From: CAVQAH01 sp963784195 | Lineage (GTDB): Bacteria; Acidobacteriota; Vicinamibacteria; Vicinamibacterales; 2-12-FULL-66-21 | DNA: 64,000 nucleotides | Assembly: GCA_963784195.1 (NCBI GenBank) | Contig: CAWARA010000021.1 | Span: 10,389-74,388, forward strand | Reading direction: 5' to 3' | Shown: positions 1 through 7,876 of the stretch, piece by piece | Layout of the letters: each line of letters starts with the position of its first letter | Position numbering within the stretch: the stretch's first letter is position 1 | Position numbers and translations under genes: made by a program | Notes under the pieces: generated by a model | What the model saw: only the letters and a program-made list of their open reading frames with translations | Told to the model about the DNA's origin: nothing | The model's database searches: none

Positions 1-160
1 CTGTAAGTTCCGCGGTTTCGCATCTTGAGTTCGGCCTGGGGTCCGACAGTGGCTGGCTAATCCCTGTGTCCAGGGCAAGCGCGAACAAACCCGCGAGCTG
101 TGGTCCTGCGTCGTCGGCTGCGGCCAGAAATGAAAGAGAAAACCTTCGCCAAGGGCTCTA

Positions 161-1198
161 TTAGCCTACGGCGACCCATTCCGCTTCGACATCCACGAAC
201 TCATCCGACGCACTCAGCCAGGCAGGCACGCAGGCGCCATTCACTTCTCCCAGACTACGCCGCAAGGCCTCGTTGTACGCATCCGCATATAGGGTCGAGC
301 ATACGATCGCCTGAGTGGTGGGATGCTGTTTCTCGCTGCTATAGAACCCCTGCTTCCGTACCGCAACGTTGTACCAAATTTGAGCAATCAATCCGAAGCT
401 GTATGGCTGCGTCAATCGACTCATCGCACGCACACAAAGGCGCCAACCGGTGGCGTCGGTTGGTACGTACTTGGACCGGCGAAACCTGAGGATGTTCTTG
501 CCATCGCAATATTCATCGAGGCTCGTCAGCCTGACGTTTCCCCCGGAAGCGAGTCCGTCGAACGTAGCTTCGACAACACTCTGATCGTCCCCCAGATACA
601 TCGCGGCATGAGTCCAACGACCGTCTTGAGTCGCATAACCGCCTTCCGCCTGAACCTCGGCGATTAATTGCGATATCCGGTCCGGTTCTTGTTCGCGTGA
701 CAGCAGCAAGTCTCCAGGTCGGAGATTCGAGGTGCCCACAAGCTTTCCGAAAGTCCTGGTGCCTCGGGGGAGCGCCCGACGCGCAGCGCTAGATGATGCC
801 GCCTTACGATCGGGGTGAAGTTCAAACTGCGAAGTTGATGGGGACGGCTGCTGACGTACTACCGGTAGTGGTTCGCTTGCGGTCACGCTCTCCTTGGCTT
901 CGAACTCATCGTGGTGAACCGTCGCGGCGCTCTTATGCTCGGGGCGGACGTGTTTCAAGGAAACGATCTCAACCCGAGTGACCGTGCCTGACTCTGGCTG
1001 CCACCAGAGTTTGACCTCACGCCCCTCCGTAATACCCAATTCCTGGAGGGACTCGCCCGCATAACCTGCAATCGCCTCTGGAACGAATGCCAGAGTCCGC
1101 TGCTCATCAGGAGCTGTCACGTATCCGAGCGCGTCACTTGCTACGCGCACGATGACGCCGTCCGATGCAACGATGTTCGGCGCGGCTGCAGTGGACAT
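161..1198 (-). CDS. YiiX/YebB-like permuted NlpC/P60 hydrolase with CSD-like N-terminus
   Basis: About 345 aa. The N-terminal ~70 residues (GYVTAPDEQRTLAFVPEAI, then LGITEGREVKLWW) look like a small cold-shock/S1-type beta barrel. A low-complexity linker of ~60 residues follows, then a YiiX-type permuted papain-like fold. In that fold LRPGDLLLSRE precedes a segment with WTHAAMYLGDD, which supplies the histidine, and IVCSTLYADAYNEA supplies the likely catalytic cysteine. The family contains amidase/peptidase-like enzymes; the substrate cannot be inferred here. No signal peptide is seen, so it is probably cytoplasmic. An in-frame GTG at 1222 is an alternative start; ATG 1198 is preferred although its upstream sequence is a poor Shine-Dalgarno match. 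It lies downstream of the symporter gene on the same strand but ~180 bp separates them. Confidence 0.7.
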   Translation of the reverse strand: MSTAAAPNIVASDGVIVRVASDALGYVTAPDEQRTLAFVPEAIAGYAGESLQELGITEGREVKLWWQPESGTVTRVEIVSLKHVRPEHKSAATVHHDEFEAKESVTASEPLPVVRQQPSPSTSQFELHPDRKAASSSAARRALPRGTRTFGKLVGTSNLRPGDLLLSREQEPDRISQLIAEVQAEGGYATQDGRWTHAAMYLGDDQSVVEATFDGLASGGNVRLTSLDEYCDGKNILRFRRSKYVPTDATGWRLCVRAMSRLTQPYSFGLIAQIWYNVAVRKQGFYSSEKQHPTTQAIVCSTLYADAYNEALRRSLGEVNGACVPAWLSASDEFVDVEAEWVAVG

Positions 1199-1377
1199 GG
1201 AAGAGGGTGGAATTCTACACAACTCTCTACGCGAAACAACATCGCAGATTGATCATCAGCTCAGCAGCGTCGCAGTCGAGATTGGCTTGCGCGGCAGACC
1301 ACTGTCGCCCCCTCGTAACGCCTTTGCCTGTGAGAAGCAGTTGATACGTCGTCGATGCGAACAGCAATATCCTTGAA

Positions 1378-2667
1378 CTACGCGAGAGTGGCGGAACTGG
1401 CAGACGCACCAGCTTGAGGGACGGGCGCTCCCACGGTTGCGGGCCCCTGCGCGACTAGAACGGCCGCGGCCAGATCACCGGTCGCGTTGAGCACCGTCGC
1501 GAAGATGTCTGGAAGAGCGTCGACGGCAATCAGAATGCCGATACCTTCGAGCGGCAGGCCGATCGACAGGAACATCGGCGCCAGCATCAGGAACGCCCCG
1601 CGGGGCACACCCGGTCCGGCGAATGAGAGGAAGACGATCGTCAAGGCAATCGTCAGGTAGGCCATGGGTCCGAGCGGGACCTGATAGAACCAGGCGATGA
1701 AGAGCGCGCCGAACGTCCACGACACCGGCGCGGCGAACTTGAAGACCGAGACGGCCAGCGGCAGCACGAATCCGGTGACGTCCTTGGGAAGCTGCAACTC
1801 GTCTTCGGCGCCGCGCACCAGCGCCGGCAGCGACGCGATGGACGAGCTCGACGAGAACGCGATCGTCTGTGCGGGCAGCGCCGCGCGCGCGAACGCCCGC
1901 ATCGGCAGGCGCGCCGCGATCGCGAGCGTCGGGTACAACAACAGCACGAACACGATACAGGCAATCGAGTAGGCCGCTATATAGAAGCCCATCGCACCCA
2001 CGAACCCCGCGCCGCCATGCGCGCCGAGGCTCAGCATCAACACGAAGACTCCCGCCGGCGCCAGCCAAATGATCCAGCCGACGAGCACCAGCATCGCATC
2101 GCCCAGTCCCTGGAAGAACCGCAGCACCACCTCCCGTGATTCCGACGGAACGCGCGTCAACGCCATCGCGAACGCCAACGTGAACACGACGAGCGGCAGC
2201 ATCTCGCCATTGGCAGCCGCGGCAATGGGATTCGTGGGAATCAACGACTGGACCCAGTTCCAGAATCCGACCGGATTGGGACCGGCGGAGAGCGACGCCG
2301 CGGCCTCGGCAGCGCCTGGCGGAAGCCCCGGACGCACGGTCACGAGGCGCGACAGCCAGGAGAAGGCGGCGATTCCCAGCGGAATCGCCAGAATTGTGGC
2401 GCCGGCGAGCATCGCGAGGAACACCAGCAGCGTGCGTCCGCCGATGCGGCTGATCGCACCGACGTTCGACGTCGATGCGACACCGGTGATCACCAGCGAC
2501 ACCACCAACGGGATGATCGTCATGCGAATCGCGTTCACCCACAACGTGCCGGCAGGGGCGACGGCGTCTACCACGCGCACGAGCGTGCTGTTGTGGCTGG
2601 CGGCAATCGCGAGGCCGAGAACCAGCCCTGCGCCAAGGCCGACGAGAACTCGTCTGCTCTCTTTCAT
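1378..2667 (-). CDS. Dicarboxylate/amino acid:cation symporter (DAACS family)
   Basis: 429 aa, the usual length for GltP/DctA-type symporters, which import acidic amino acids or C4-dicarboxylates with Na+ or H+. The sequence is hydrophobic throughout, with about eight helices. It contains the serine-rich re-entrant loop signature (AFSSSSSIASLPAL, around residue 270) and the NPIAAAANGEMLPLVVF segment typical of the family. The N-terminus MKESRRVLVGLGAG leads straight into the first membrane helix. The C-terminal ~25 residues are Ala/Val/Pro-rich and probably disordered. It appears monocistronic. Substrate choice between glutamate and dicarboxylates is not decided by what I can see. Confidence 0.9.
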   Translation of the reverse strand: MKESRRVLVGLGAGLVLGLAIAASHNSTLVRVVDAVAPAGTLWVNAIRMTIIPLVVSLVITGVASTSNVGAISRIGGRTLLVFLAMLAGATILAIPLGIAAFSWLSRLVTVRPGLPPGAAEAAASLSAGPNPVGFWNWVQSLIPTNPIAAAANGEMLPLVVFTLAFAMALTRVPSESREVVLRFFQGLGDAMLVLVGWIIWLAPAGVFVLMLSLGAHGGAGFVGAMGFYIAAYSIACIVFVLLLYPTLAIAARLPMRAFARAALPAQTIAFSSSSSIASLPALVRGAEDELQLPKDVTGFVLPLAVSVFKFAAPVSWTFGALFIAWFYQVPLGPMAYLTIALTIVFLSFAGPGVPRGAFLMLAPMFLSIGLPLEGIGILIAVDALPDIFATVLNATGDLAAAVLVAQGPATVGAPVPQAGASASSATLA

Positions 2668-2947
2668 CAGCGTGCCTGCGCCGACTTCACGCGCTCCCGG
2701 ACGACTCGCCAGCGCCGGTTCCGACGCCGCGCCTTTGTGACGATCAATGGGGTTCTCCTCAGCATCTGCCTGTCGAGTGAGTTAGACGCCAGAATCTATC
2801 ACGCACGGATGAGCCAGTAGCGGAAATCCTCCCAGATTTGGGCGGTCTCCCCCCTTGCTCACTCGAACTTGATGGTCTTTTTCTGAACCGGAGCCGCACC
2901 GTGCGAGGCACGGGCATGATCCGTCGTCATCTCGCGGCGGGACGTTC
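2668..2947. other. Intergenic region, nothing recognised
   Basis: This 280-bp stretch lies between the start of the symporter and the stop of the TIR-like gene, both leftward, so it should carry the symporter promoter. I see no clear promoter boxes, repeat or RNA fold. Confidence 0.4.
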
Positions 2948-3877
2948 TCAGGCATTCGTGAGCGACTTCCACTGCCTCAGCCGCTCTGCGATCAACTCGG
3001 CGCGTTTCCGATCGTCGCCGCCGTCCAGGATGCTCAAGTCCTGAGGATCGGCGCGCAAGTAAACACCGGACGTCCGCGCGTTGACGTTCGTCTGAGCGTC
3101 CGAATGAGTTGTCCAGTACCCGGCCGCGCGATCGGCGGACTCCAGCAGGATTTCTCCCGTCCCGTCCAGCTGTGGTGCGTTAGGATCCCGAGGCCGTTCC
3201 CCCTTCCAATAATAGAAGACGCCCGAAGGCTGCTTCCTCTCCTTCGTCGCTTCGCACCTGTATCTCGCTGATAGCCTGCCGTCCTCTTGCCATGAGCGGC
3301 CAGCGACGTCAAGCGCACCGTCGCGGTCGCGCGAGATCCGCAAGAGGCTCACGGCGGAAGGTTCCTGGATGCTGCGCTCCGTCAGTGAAAACTGCCACCA
3401 CAGGCCTTCGATGCGGGCGACACGGCCCTCACTCTCGATCGCGTTCCGGAGCTTCTGGTTGATGACTCTCATCTCGGTAGCGCTCTTCGCGTCGTCGTAC
3501 CGTACAGACGTGAGGCCGAGGAGATCGCTCGGAAGTTTCGCGCCGTTCGCATGAAGGATGAAGGTTCGGCGCATTCCCAGGGTTCCACCGAAAAGGCCGG
3601 CTTCGAAGACGACGTTGTCTCGCGGAGAAGCCTGGCCGGATTCCGTGGGAGGAGATGCGGACGTACTTTTGGTCGTCCAGTCGTCGCGAGCGAACGCGAA
3701 CGCGGCGAAGTCGACTTCATGCGCGAGCTGGACGAGGCGCTCAAGGGTGGTGGTCCCAGGATTGAACGATGTCGTCCAAGGTTCTACGTGCGCGACGTCT
3801 TCGAGACCGCGTGTCAGCCCCTGTATCAGCTTCTCCTGTTTTCCTGACGAGCCCAGGAAGATGCGCGGCTTGATCAT
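2948..3877 (-). CDS. Standalone TIR-like nucleotide-binding protein (PF10137 type) with beta-rich C-terminal domain
   Basis: About 309 aa from ATG 3877, which has a strong GGGAGGA Shine-Dalgarno 5 nt upstream; a longer in-frame extension to 3967 lacks one. Residues 1-~135 match the predicted nucleotide-binding TIR-like family, with the start KPRIFLGSSGKQEKL and the hallmark RDNVVFEAGLFGGTLG containing the conserved acidic residue. Families of this type occur as NAD+-consuming effectors in CBASS-like and other antiphage systems. The remaining ~170 residues form a Trp/Tyr-rich, apparently beta-rich domain (GLWWQFSLTE, GVFYYWKGERP, YWTTHSD) that I do not recognise; it could sense a ligand. The only close partner is the divergent nucleotidyltransferase 169 bp away. 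A defence role is inference. Confidence 0.75.
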   Translation of the reverse strand: MIKPRIFLGSSGKQEKLIQGLTRGLEDVAHVEPWTTSFNPGTTTLERLVQLAHEVDFAAFAFARDDWTTKSTSASPPTESGQASPRDNVVFEAGLFGGTLGMRRTFILHANGAKLPSDLLGLTSVRYDDAKSATEMRVINQKLRNAIESEGRVARIEGLWWQFSLTERSIQEPSAVSLLRISRDRDGALDVAGRSWQEDGRLSARYRCEATKERKQPSGVFYYWKGERPRDPNAPQLDGTGEILLESADRAAGYWTTHSDAQTNVNARTSGVYLRADPQDLSILDGGDDRKRAELIAERLRQWKSLTNA

Positions 3878-4046
3878 CCGTCCTCCCGAGAGCGGGCCGG
3901 TGCGGCGCCCGTGGTGGTTACCGATGCGCCCCAACGATGCTGAGACCCGCAGGGCTCGCTCGACCACAGCTCAGTGATAGATACCGTCTGCGATTTTAGC
4001 TTACAGGATAATCCTGGGAAGCTCCGCGCCCTCGAAAGATCAACCA

Positions 4047-4867
4047 ATGACGTCACATGACGAGATCGTAGCGGCCCGTGAAGCACTTCTCCGGCGGACG
4101 GTGGCGTACTTCGCCGAGCAACCTGATGTAGTCGGCATGTTCCTGGCTGGTTCGCTTCCGGCCGGGAGCGCCGACGCGTATCGGACATCGATCTCCGCGT
4201 GATCGCTACTCCCGAGGGCCAGGCCCGGTTGGTCGCCCAACGTCTCGTGGCGCCAGGCCATTGGGGTGACCTGCTCTTCAACGAATGGCTGGACGGGACA
4301 CAGCACTGCGTCTCGCACTTCCGTCCTTTTTTGAAGATCGACGTCTTCTACTGGAACACCACCATGTTCCAGCCTTCTCCCTGGTTCAAGTTCCCCGCCG
4401 CGATCCTCCTCGATCGTACGGGCATCATCGAACAGGTTCTGAGTCGGTCGGCGGAGCTCCCGTTTCCAGCGGTCTCCGAGACGGAAGTCAGCCGCGTGCT
4501 GAGCAAGGCGCTCGCCGCGGCGCACGAAGTGGTACGTCGAGCGCGTCGTGGCGAACTGGTCTTCGCGCAGTCGCTGCTCGAAGAACTTCGCTGGTACATG
4601 ATTCGGCTGGACGAGTGGCTGGTGGGGTTCGATCGGACGACGCCGTCAGACCACAAAGTCGATGATCGAATGAGCCCGCTGCTGTCTTCAGCGCTCCGGG
4701 CGTCGTATGCGCCGCTCGACGCCGAAGCGCTCGACGAGGCCGTGGTCGCGCTTGGCGAGGTCCTCCTGCAGCAGATTCCTGATCTGCATGGCGCGTTCGC
4801 ACTGGGACGCTCGCTGGAGAACGACCTGCATGCCGCAAGGATCGTCACGACACGACAGATCGCGTAG
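4047..4867 (+). CDS. Nucleotidyltransferase, aminoglycoside 6-adenylyltransferase-like (frameshifted)
   Basis: Two overlapping frames make one protein of ~273 aa. From ATG 4047 the sequence reads VVGMFLAGSLPAGSADAY, then at ~4181 the frame must slip by one base to continue SDIDLRVIATPEGQ. Together these give the GS...SDxDxR motif of the pol-beta nucleotidyltransferase superfamily, with two metal-binding aspartates. The C-terminal part (FLKIDVFYW, then a helical region) resembles adenylyltransferases acting on small molecules. One missing base (expected TAC TCG at the break) explains the shift. Without repair, a GTG at 4199 would begin a product lacking the active site. It is divergent from the TIR-like gene. 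It is not recognisable as a CD-NTase. Confidence 0.65.
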
Positions 4868-5008
4868 CGCCGTGCGGCATCAGTGAGGGTCGAGGCCCGG
4901 TTGACGCCAGGGCAACCCTAGGGGTACGCTCAAGGAGCTTTCCTGAGCCCTGCCGCTCGCGCCCATCCTGGCGCCACTCCAGCCTCACCAAAGCCATCGT
5001 GAGGTGTC

Positions 5009-5386
5009 ATGCTCAAGCTTGTTTCGTCCGGATCCAGTGTCGGCCGACGCGAACCACGGCGGCAGTACGCCGGTGGCCGCCTGGCTCTGCTGCAACACAT
5101 CGAAGCCCAGCGTGCATCGGGTGAGGCCACGCAACGAACTGTCGCGCGCGCACGGCACACGATCGTCGAGGAACATCGCCGGGCTGACGTGACGTTAGCC
5201 GCGCGCCTCGAGGAAATTCATGCGCGCCTGCTCGCCTTGTCCGCGGCAGTCGAGATGGAGATGGATCGGCTCGAAATCGTGTCCGCTGACATCCAGCGCT
5301 TATCGGCACCGCAGATTCCGAGTGAGGCCGACGTCGCTGTCAGGAGAGATCATGGACAGCACGGCCTTCCCGACGAAACCGATTGA
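5009..5386 (+). CDS. Hypothetical coiled-coil protein
   Basis: 125 aa, no family recognised. It is rich in Arg, Ala, Glu and Leu with a helical, coiled-coil-like middle (ARLEEIHARLLALSAAVEMEMDRLEIVSADIQRL). There is no signal peptide or membrane segment. A weak GAGG lies before ATG 5009. Its 3' end overlaps the next gene by 35 bp, which suggests co-translation of the pair. Composition is that of neighbouring coding DNA, so it is probably real, but the evidence is mainly the overlap and helix pattern. Confidence 0.45.
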   Translation: MLKLVSSGSSVGRREPRRQYAGGRLALLQHIEAQRASGEATQRTVARARHTIVEEHRRADVTLAARLEEIHARLLALSAAVEMEMDRLEIVSADIQRLSAPQIPSEADVAVRRDHGQHGLPDETD

Positions 5387-5705
5387 CGTCGTTGCGCTGA
5401 CGACGGTCGAATTCACGTTCGACGTCGATGGGAACGATGGCCCATCGCTCGACGTCGTGTGCGCGAGGTTCGTCGATGACGCCAATCGAGCCCTCGTGTG
5501 GTTGATCCGGTTTCGGGCGCTCAGGGAGTGGCTCGCGCGAGCGGATATGGCGGCCTGGCAGCACGATGGATTGCGCACGCCCGGTGACATCAGCGAAGTA
5601 GCTGCGCGTTTCGAGCTGAACGATCAGTGGGAGTTCGATCCGGCCAGATTCTGTTCGGCTGTCGATGCCGTCGTGTCAGAACGCACGGGAACGGCTCGAA
5701 GCTGA
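5352..5705 (+). CDS. Hypothetical protein, coupled to preceding gene
   Basis: 117 aa from ATG 5352, preceded by CAGGAGAG at 5341-5348, a good ribosome binding site that decides the start. The protein is acidic and globular-looking (VEFTFDVDGNDGP, then RALREWLARADMAAWQHDG and WEFDPARFCSAVDAVV). No family is recognised. It overlaps the previous gene by 35 bp in another frame and probably forms a two-gene unit with it. Confidence 0.5.
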   Translation: MDSTAFPTKPIDVVALTTVEFTFDVDGNDGPSLDVVCARFVDDANRALVWLIRFRALREWLARADMAAWQHDGLRTPGDISEVAARFELNDQWEFDPARFCSAVDAVVSERTGTARS

Positions 5706-5791
5706 CGGTGACGTCACGTCACCTGGGGAAACATTGAGATGCGGCTGCGCAGGCGGCACCAGGCTCCGCTTGCGCAGCACGCACGAGCCGT

Positions 5792-6088
5792 CTACCAGCG
5801 CTCGGAACGACGACCCCGGCCGCCGCCGCCGCCGGACTCGGATTTCGGACGGGCCTCGTTGACGGTCAGCTGCCGCCCGCCGAGGCTGTAATCGGCCAGT
5901 TGACGAATGGCGGCCTGTGCCTCTTCGTCGGTGGACATTTCGACGAAGGCAAAACCACGCGCGCGACCCGTCGCGTTATCCCGCACCACGTTGACGCTCT
6001 CGACGGTTCCGGCCGCTGCAAACAGCGTCTGGAGGTCCTGGTCACTGGTCTCGTACGGGAGGTTGCCGACGTAAAGCTTTCTAGCCAT
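5792..6088 (-). CDS. RRM-domain RNA-binding protein
   Basis: 98 aa, the usual size for bacterial single-RRM glycine-tailed proteins (Rbp type), which bind RNA in the cytoplasm and are often cold- or stress-induced. The RRM starts at residue 2: RNP2 is KLYVGNL and RNP1 is RGFAFVEM, both with the expected aromatics, separated by the usual spacing. The last ~18 residues are a Gly/Arg tail (SESGGGGGRGRRSERW). Start ATG 6088 places RNP2 at the normal distance; an upstream in-frame extension to 6127 is less likely. About 240 bp without a gene lies upstream, long enough for a structured leader, although I could not identify one. Confidence 0.9.
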   Translation of the reverse strand: MARKLYVGNLPYETSDQDLQTLFAAAGTVESVNVVRDNATGRARGFAFVEMSTDEEAQAAIRQLADYSLGGRQLTVNEARPKSESGGGGGRGRRSERW

Positions 6089-6324
6089 GTAAGTACTCGC
6101 TTCCGCTCCACTCAGGAGCATTGACATTGACGTTTGGATCCGAATGGACCCGAGATGGATTCGGCTGGTGCTAGGCGATCACGTCGGAAGGAGAAGCGAG
6201 ACTGAAGACTCGATTCCGCTCTGGGCGCGGCTGCTGCAGAAGGCTGTCTTCCACCTGAGGACGCATCATACCACGTCTCGGCGGAGACGCCGGGAGGTGA
6301 AGCTCGAGCGCAACTCGGCGCAGG

Positions 6325-6516
6325 CTAGACCGCGACCCAGGTCTCCACTTTGGCCAGGTTGACGGCGATGCTGCATTCGCCCAGCCGGGCACACACGTAG
6401 ATCGTGGAGCCCAGCGTTTTCTCGCCCAGCCGACGCCGCAGCTTCGTTTGCGGCTGATGACAGACGGGGCACTGATGAACGGGTGGCGGCACGTCTGTGC
6501 GCTTCAACTGGCTCAT
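6325..6516 (-). CDS. Small zinc-ribbon-like protein
   Basis: 63 aa. A CPVCHQPQ knuckle near residue 17 and a second cysteine-containing stretch (IYVCARLGEC) about 28 residues later could bind one zinc ion. Start ATG 6516 is fixed by a near-consensus GGAGGAG 4 nt upstream. No named family is recognised. It is the downstream member of a leftward run of small genes (7016, 6769, 6516). Confidence 0.6.
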   Translation of the reverse strand: MSQLKRTDVPPPVHQCPVCHQPQTKLRRRLGEKTLGSTIYVCARLGECSIAVNLAKVETWVAV

Positions 6517-6550
6517 GATCTCCTCCCTGGTGTGGTGGGGGGTGAACCCC

Positions 6551-6769
6551 TCAGTGAACGGTCGGACTCTCACCGCGGTCGAGCGCGGCCTGCAGCGCAT
6601 CGATGGCGACTTCAAGCGTGACGATCCGGTCGTTCTCGCGAAGCCGCGATATCGGCTTGCCGACGGGGACGTCATCCCCTCGCCGGTGCTGTATCTCCAG
6701 TGCGCTCGCGAGCTCGAGCTCGAGGGAGTCCAGGAAACTCAACAAGAACGGATCGACTTGCCACGTCAT
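6551..6769 (-). CDS. Small hypothetical protein
   Basis: 72 aa from ATG 6769 (MTWQVDPFLLSFLDSLELE). The pattern is amphipathic helices with a C-terminal heptad-like stretch (RENDRIVTLEVAIDALQAAL) that may form a short coiled coil. It lies 34 bp upstream of the zinc-ribbon gene and 13 bp downstream of the small membrane protein, all on one strand, so probably one transcript. There is no strong Shine-Dalgarno, so the start is uncertain. Confidence 0.45.
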   Translation of the reverse strand: MTWQVDPFLLSFLDSLELELASALEIQHRRGDDVPVGKPISRLRENDRIVTLEVAIDALQAALDRGESPTVH

Positions 6770-6782
6770 TGCGTCCGCCGCT

Positions 6783-7016
6783 CTAAGCGTGCCCCACAAT
6801 ACCGGCCTCTGGTTCAGCAACGAGCCGCGCGACGGTCGATGTGTCAGGTGCCTTTGTGTACGCGACCTTCACGATCACGGTGAACGCCAGAAGAACGGTC
6901 GCTACCGCGGCGTAGCCGGCCTGACCGATCGTGCCCGGCACAGAGAAGAGAGCGGCCACGCTCAAACAGGTGAGAAGAAGTGCTACGCCCTGAATCGATC
7001 CGGAGCGGGTGTGCAT
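6783..7016 (-). CDS. Small two-helix membrane protein
   Basis: 77 aa from ATG 7016. Two hydrophobic stretches are visible (VALLLTCLSVAALFSVPG and AGYAAVATVLLAFTVIVKV) joined by a short GT-rich turn, ending in a polar tail. This is a helical-hairpin inner-membrane protein of unknown role. An in-frame extension upstream to 7073 is possible. It begins the run of small leftward genes. Confidence 0.5.
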   Translation of the reverse strand: MHTRSGSIQGVALLLTCLSVAALFSVPGTIGQAGYAAVATVLLAFTVIVKVAYTKAPDTSTVARLVAEPEAGIVGHA

Positions 7017-7170
7017 CTGGAGCCCTCGTCGCACCGTGCCGACTCTAGGTTGGAAGAACGGATTCCCTGCCAACCACTTTGATGAGGCTGGCGGTCGGTG
7101 CAGACCGTGAGGCTCAGGAAAGGACCATCAGCATATCGTACTCTCGGGATTCCCGATAACGGCGCGCCGG

Positions 7171-7758
7171 TCAGTCCGGCCGGACAAGACGTGAGGCGTG
7201 ATCGCCGATCACGTCAGGCAACGTGGACGCGCCAGATCGTGCCGAGGCAGATCGTCGAAGCCACTCAGTCACCTTGCCGACGCAGGGCGGAAGCGGATCG
7301 CACGCCAGCAGGTACAGGATCACGGTCGTGAGGACGATCAGCGAGTACGTCAGAGCGGCGATGTGCAGGCCAAGCGCGGTATAGACGAAGAGGATCGGAT
7401 AGCTGAGGACGATGCACAGCGTGAGGAAGGACGTGCGCAGCACTGCATCGCGAACCCGCCGCGGATTTCTGAAGCCCTTCGAGACACGGCGGTAGACCGC
7501 ATTCTCGTACATTTCGATGGGCACCTTGAACACCGTCTGGCTCAGCACGTAGAGCAGACCACCGCAGAAGAGGCCGACCAGCAGCCGCAGCGGAAGGCCG
7601 GCCGTCCACGAATACAGGACCGCCCACACCACGTAGACAAGAATGCTGAGATTGGTGAGCTGGACAGCGAGCCACACGTTCGTCCTGCCCGTCAGCATCT
7701 GGAATTGCTGACAGACGCGTTCGGTCAGATTCAAGACGACCGAATCGATGTAGCTCAT
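7171..7758 (-). CDS. Hypothetical inner-membrane protein
   Basis: About 195 aa. Four likely membrane helices: WLAVQLTNLSILVYVVWAV, LRLLVGLFCGGLLYVL, FLTLCIVLSYPILFVYTAL and LTYSLIVLTTVILYLLA. A basic cytoplasmic-looking segment (RRVSKGFRNPRRVRD) separates the first and second pairs. The CDPLPPC motif follows the last helix. No family recognised. The start is unsure: GGGAGG abuts ATG 7758 with no spacer, and an in-frame GTG at 7800 is the alternative. Confidence 0.55.
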   Translation of the reverse strand: MSYIDSVVLNLTERVCQQFQMLTGRTNVWLAVQLTNLSILVYVVWAVLYSWTAGLPLRLLVGLFCGGLLYVLSQTVFKVPIEMYENAVYRRVSKGFRNPRRVRDAVLRTSFLTLCIVLSYPILFVYTALGLHIAALTYSLIVLTTVILYLLACDPLPPCVGKVTEWLRRSASARSGASTLPDVIGDHASRLVRPD

Positions 7759-7876
7759 CCTCCCGGAACAGGCCGGGTCTGCCTCCAGACGTACAGACAC
7801 CGTTCGACTGGAAAAGGTTTCATCGCGAGCGCTCAGGACTGCCTCAGCTTAAATGCGTCGCACGTCGCCATACGGA

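Noticed and set aside
2948..4867. A CBASS operon made of the TIR-like protein and the nucleotidyltransferase
   Set aside because: The nucleotidyltransferase resembles small-molecule adenylyltransferases rather than CD-NTases, the genes are divergent rather than co-directional, and no Cap accessory gene is present.
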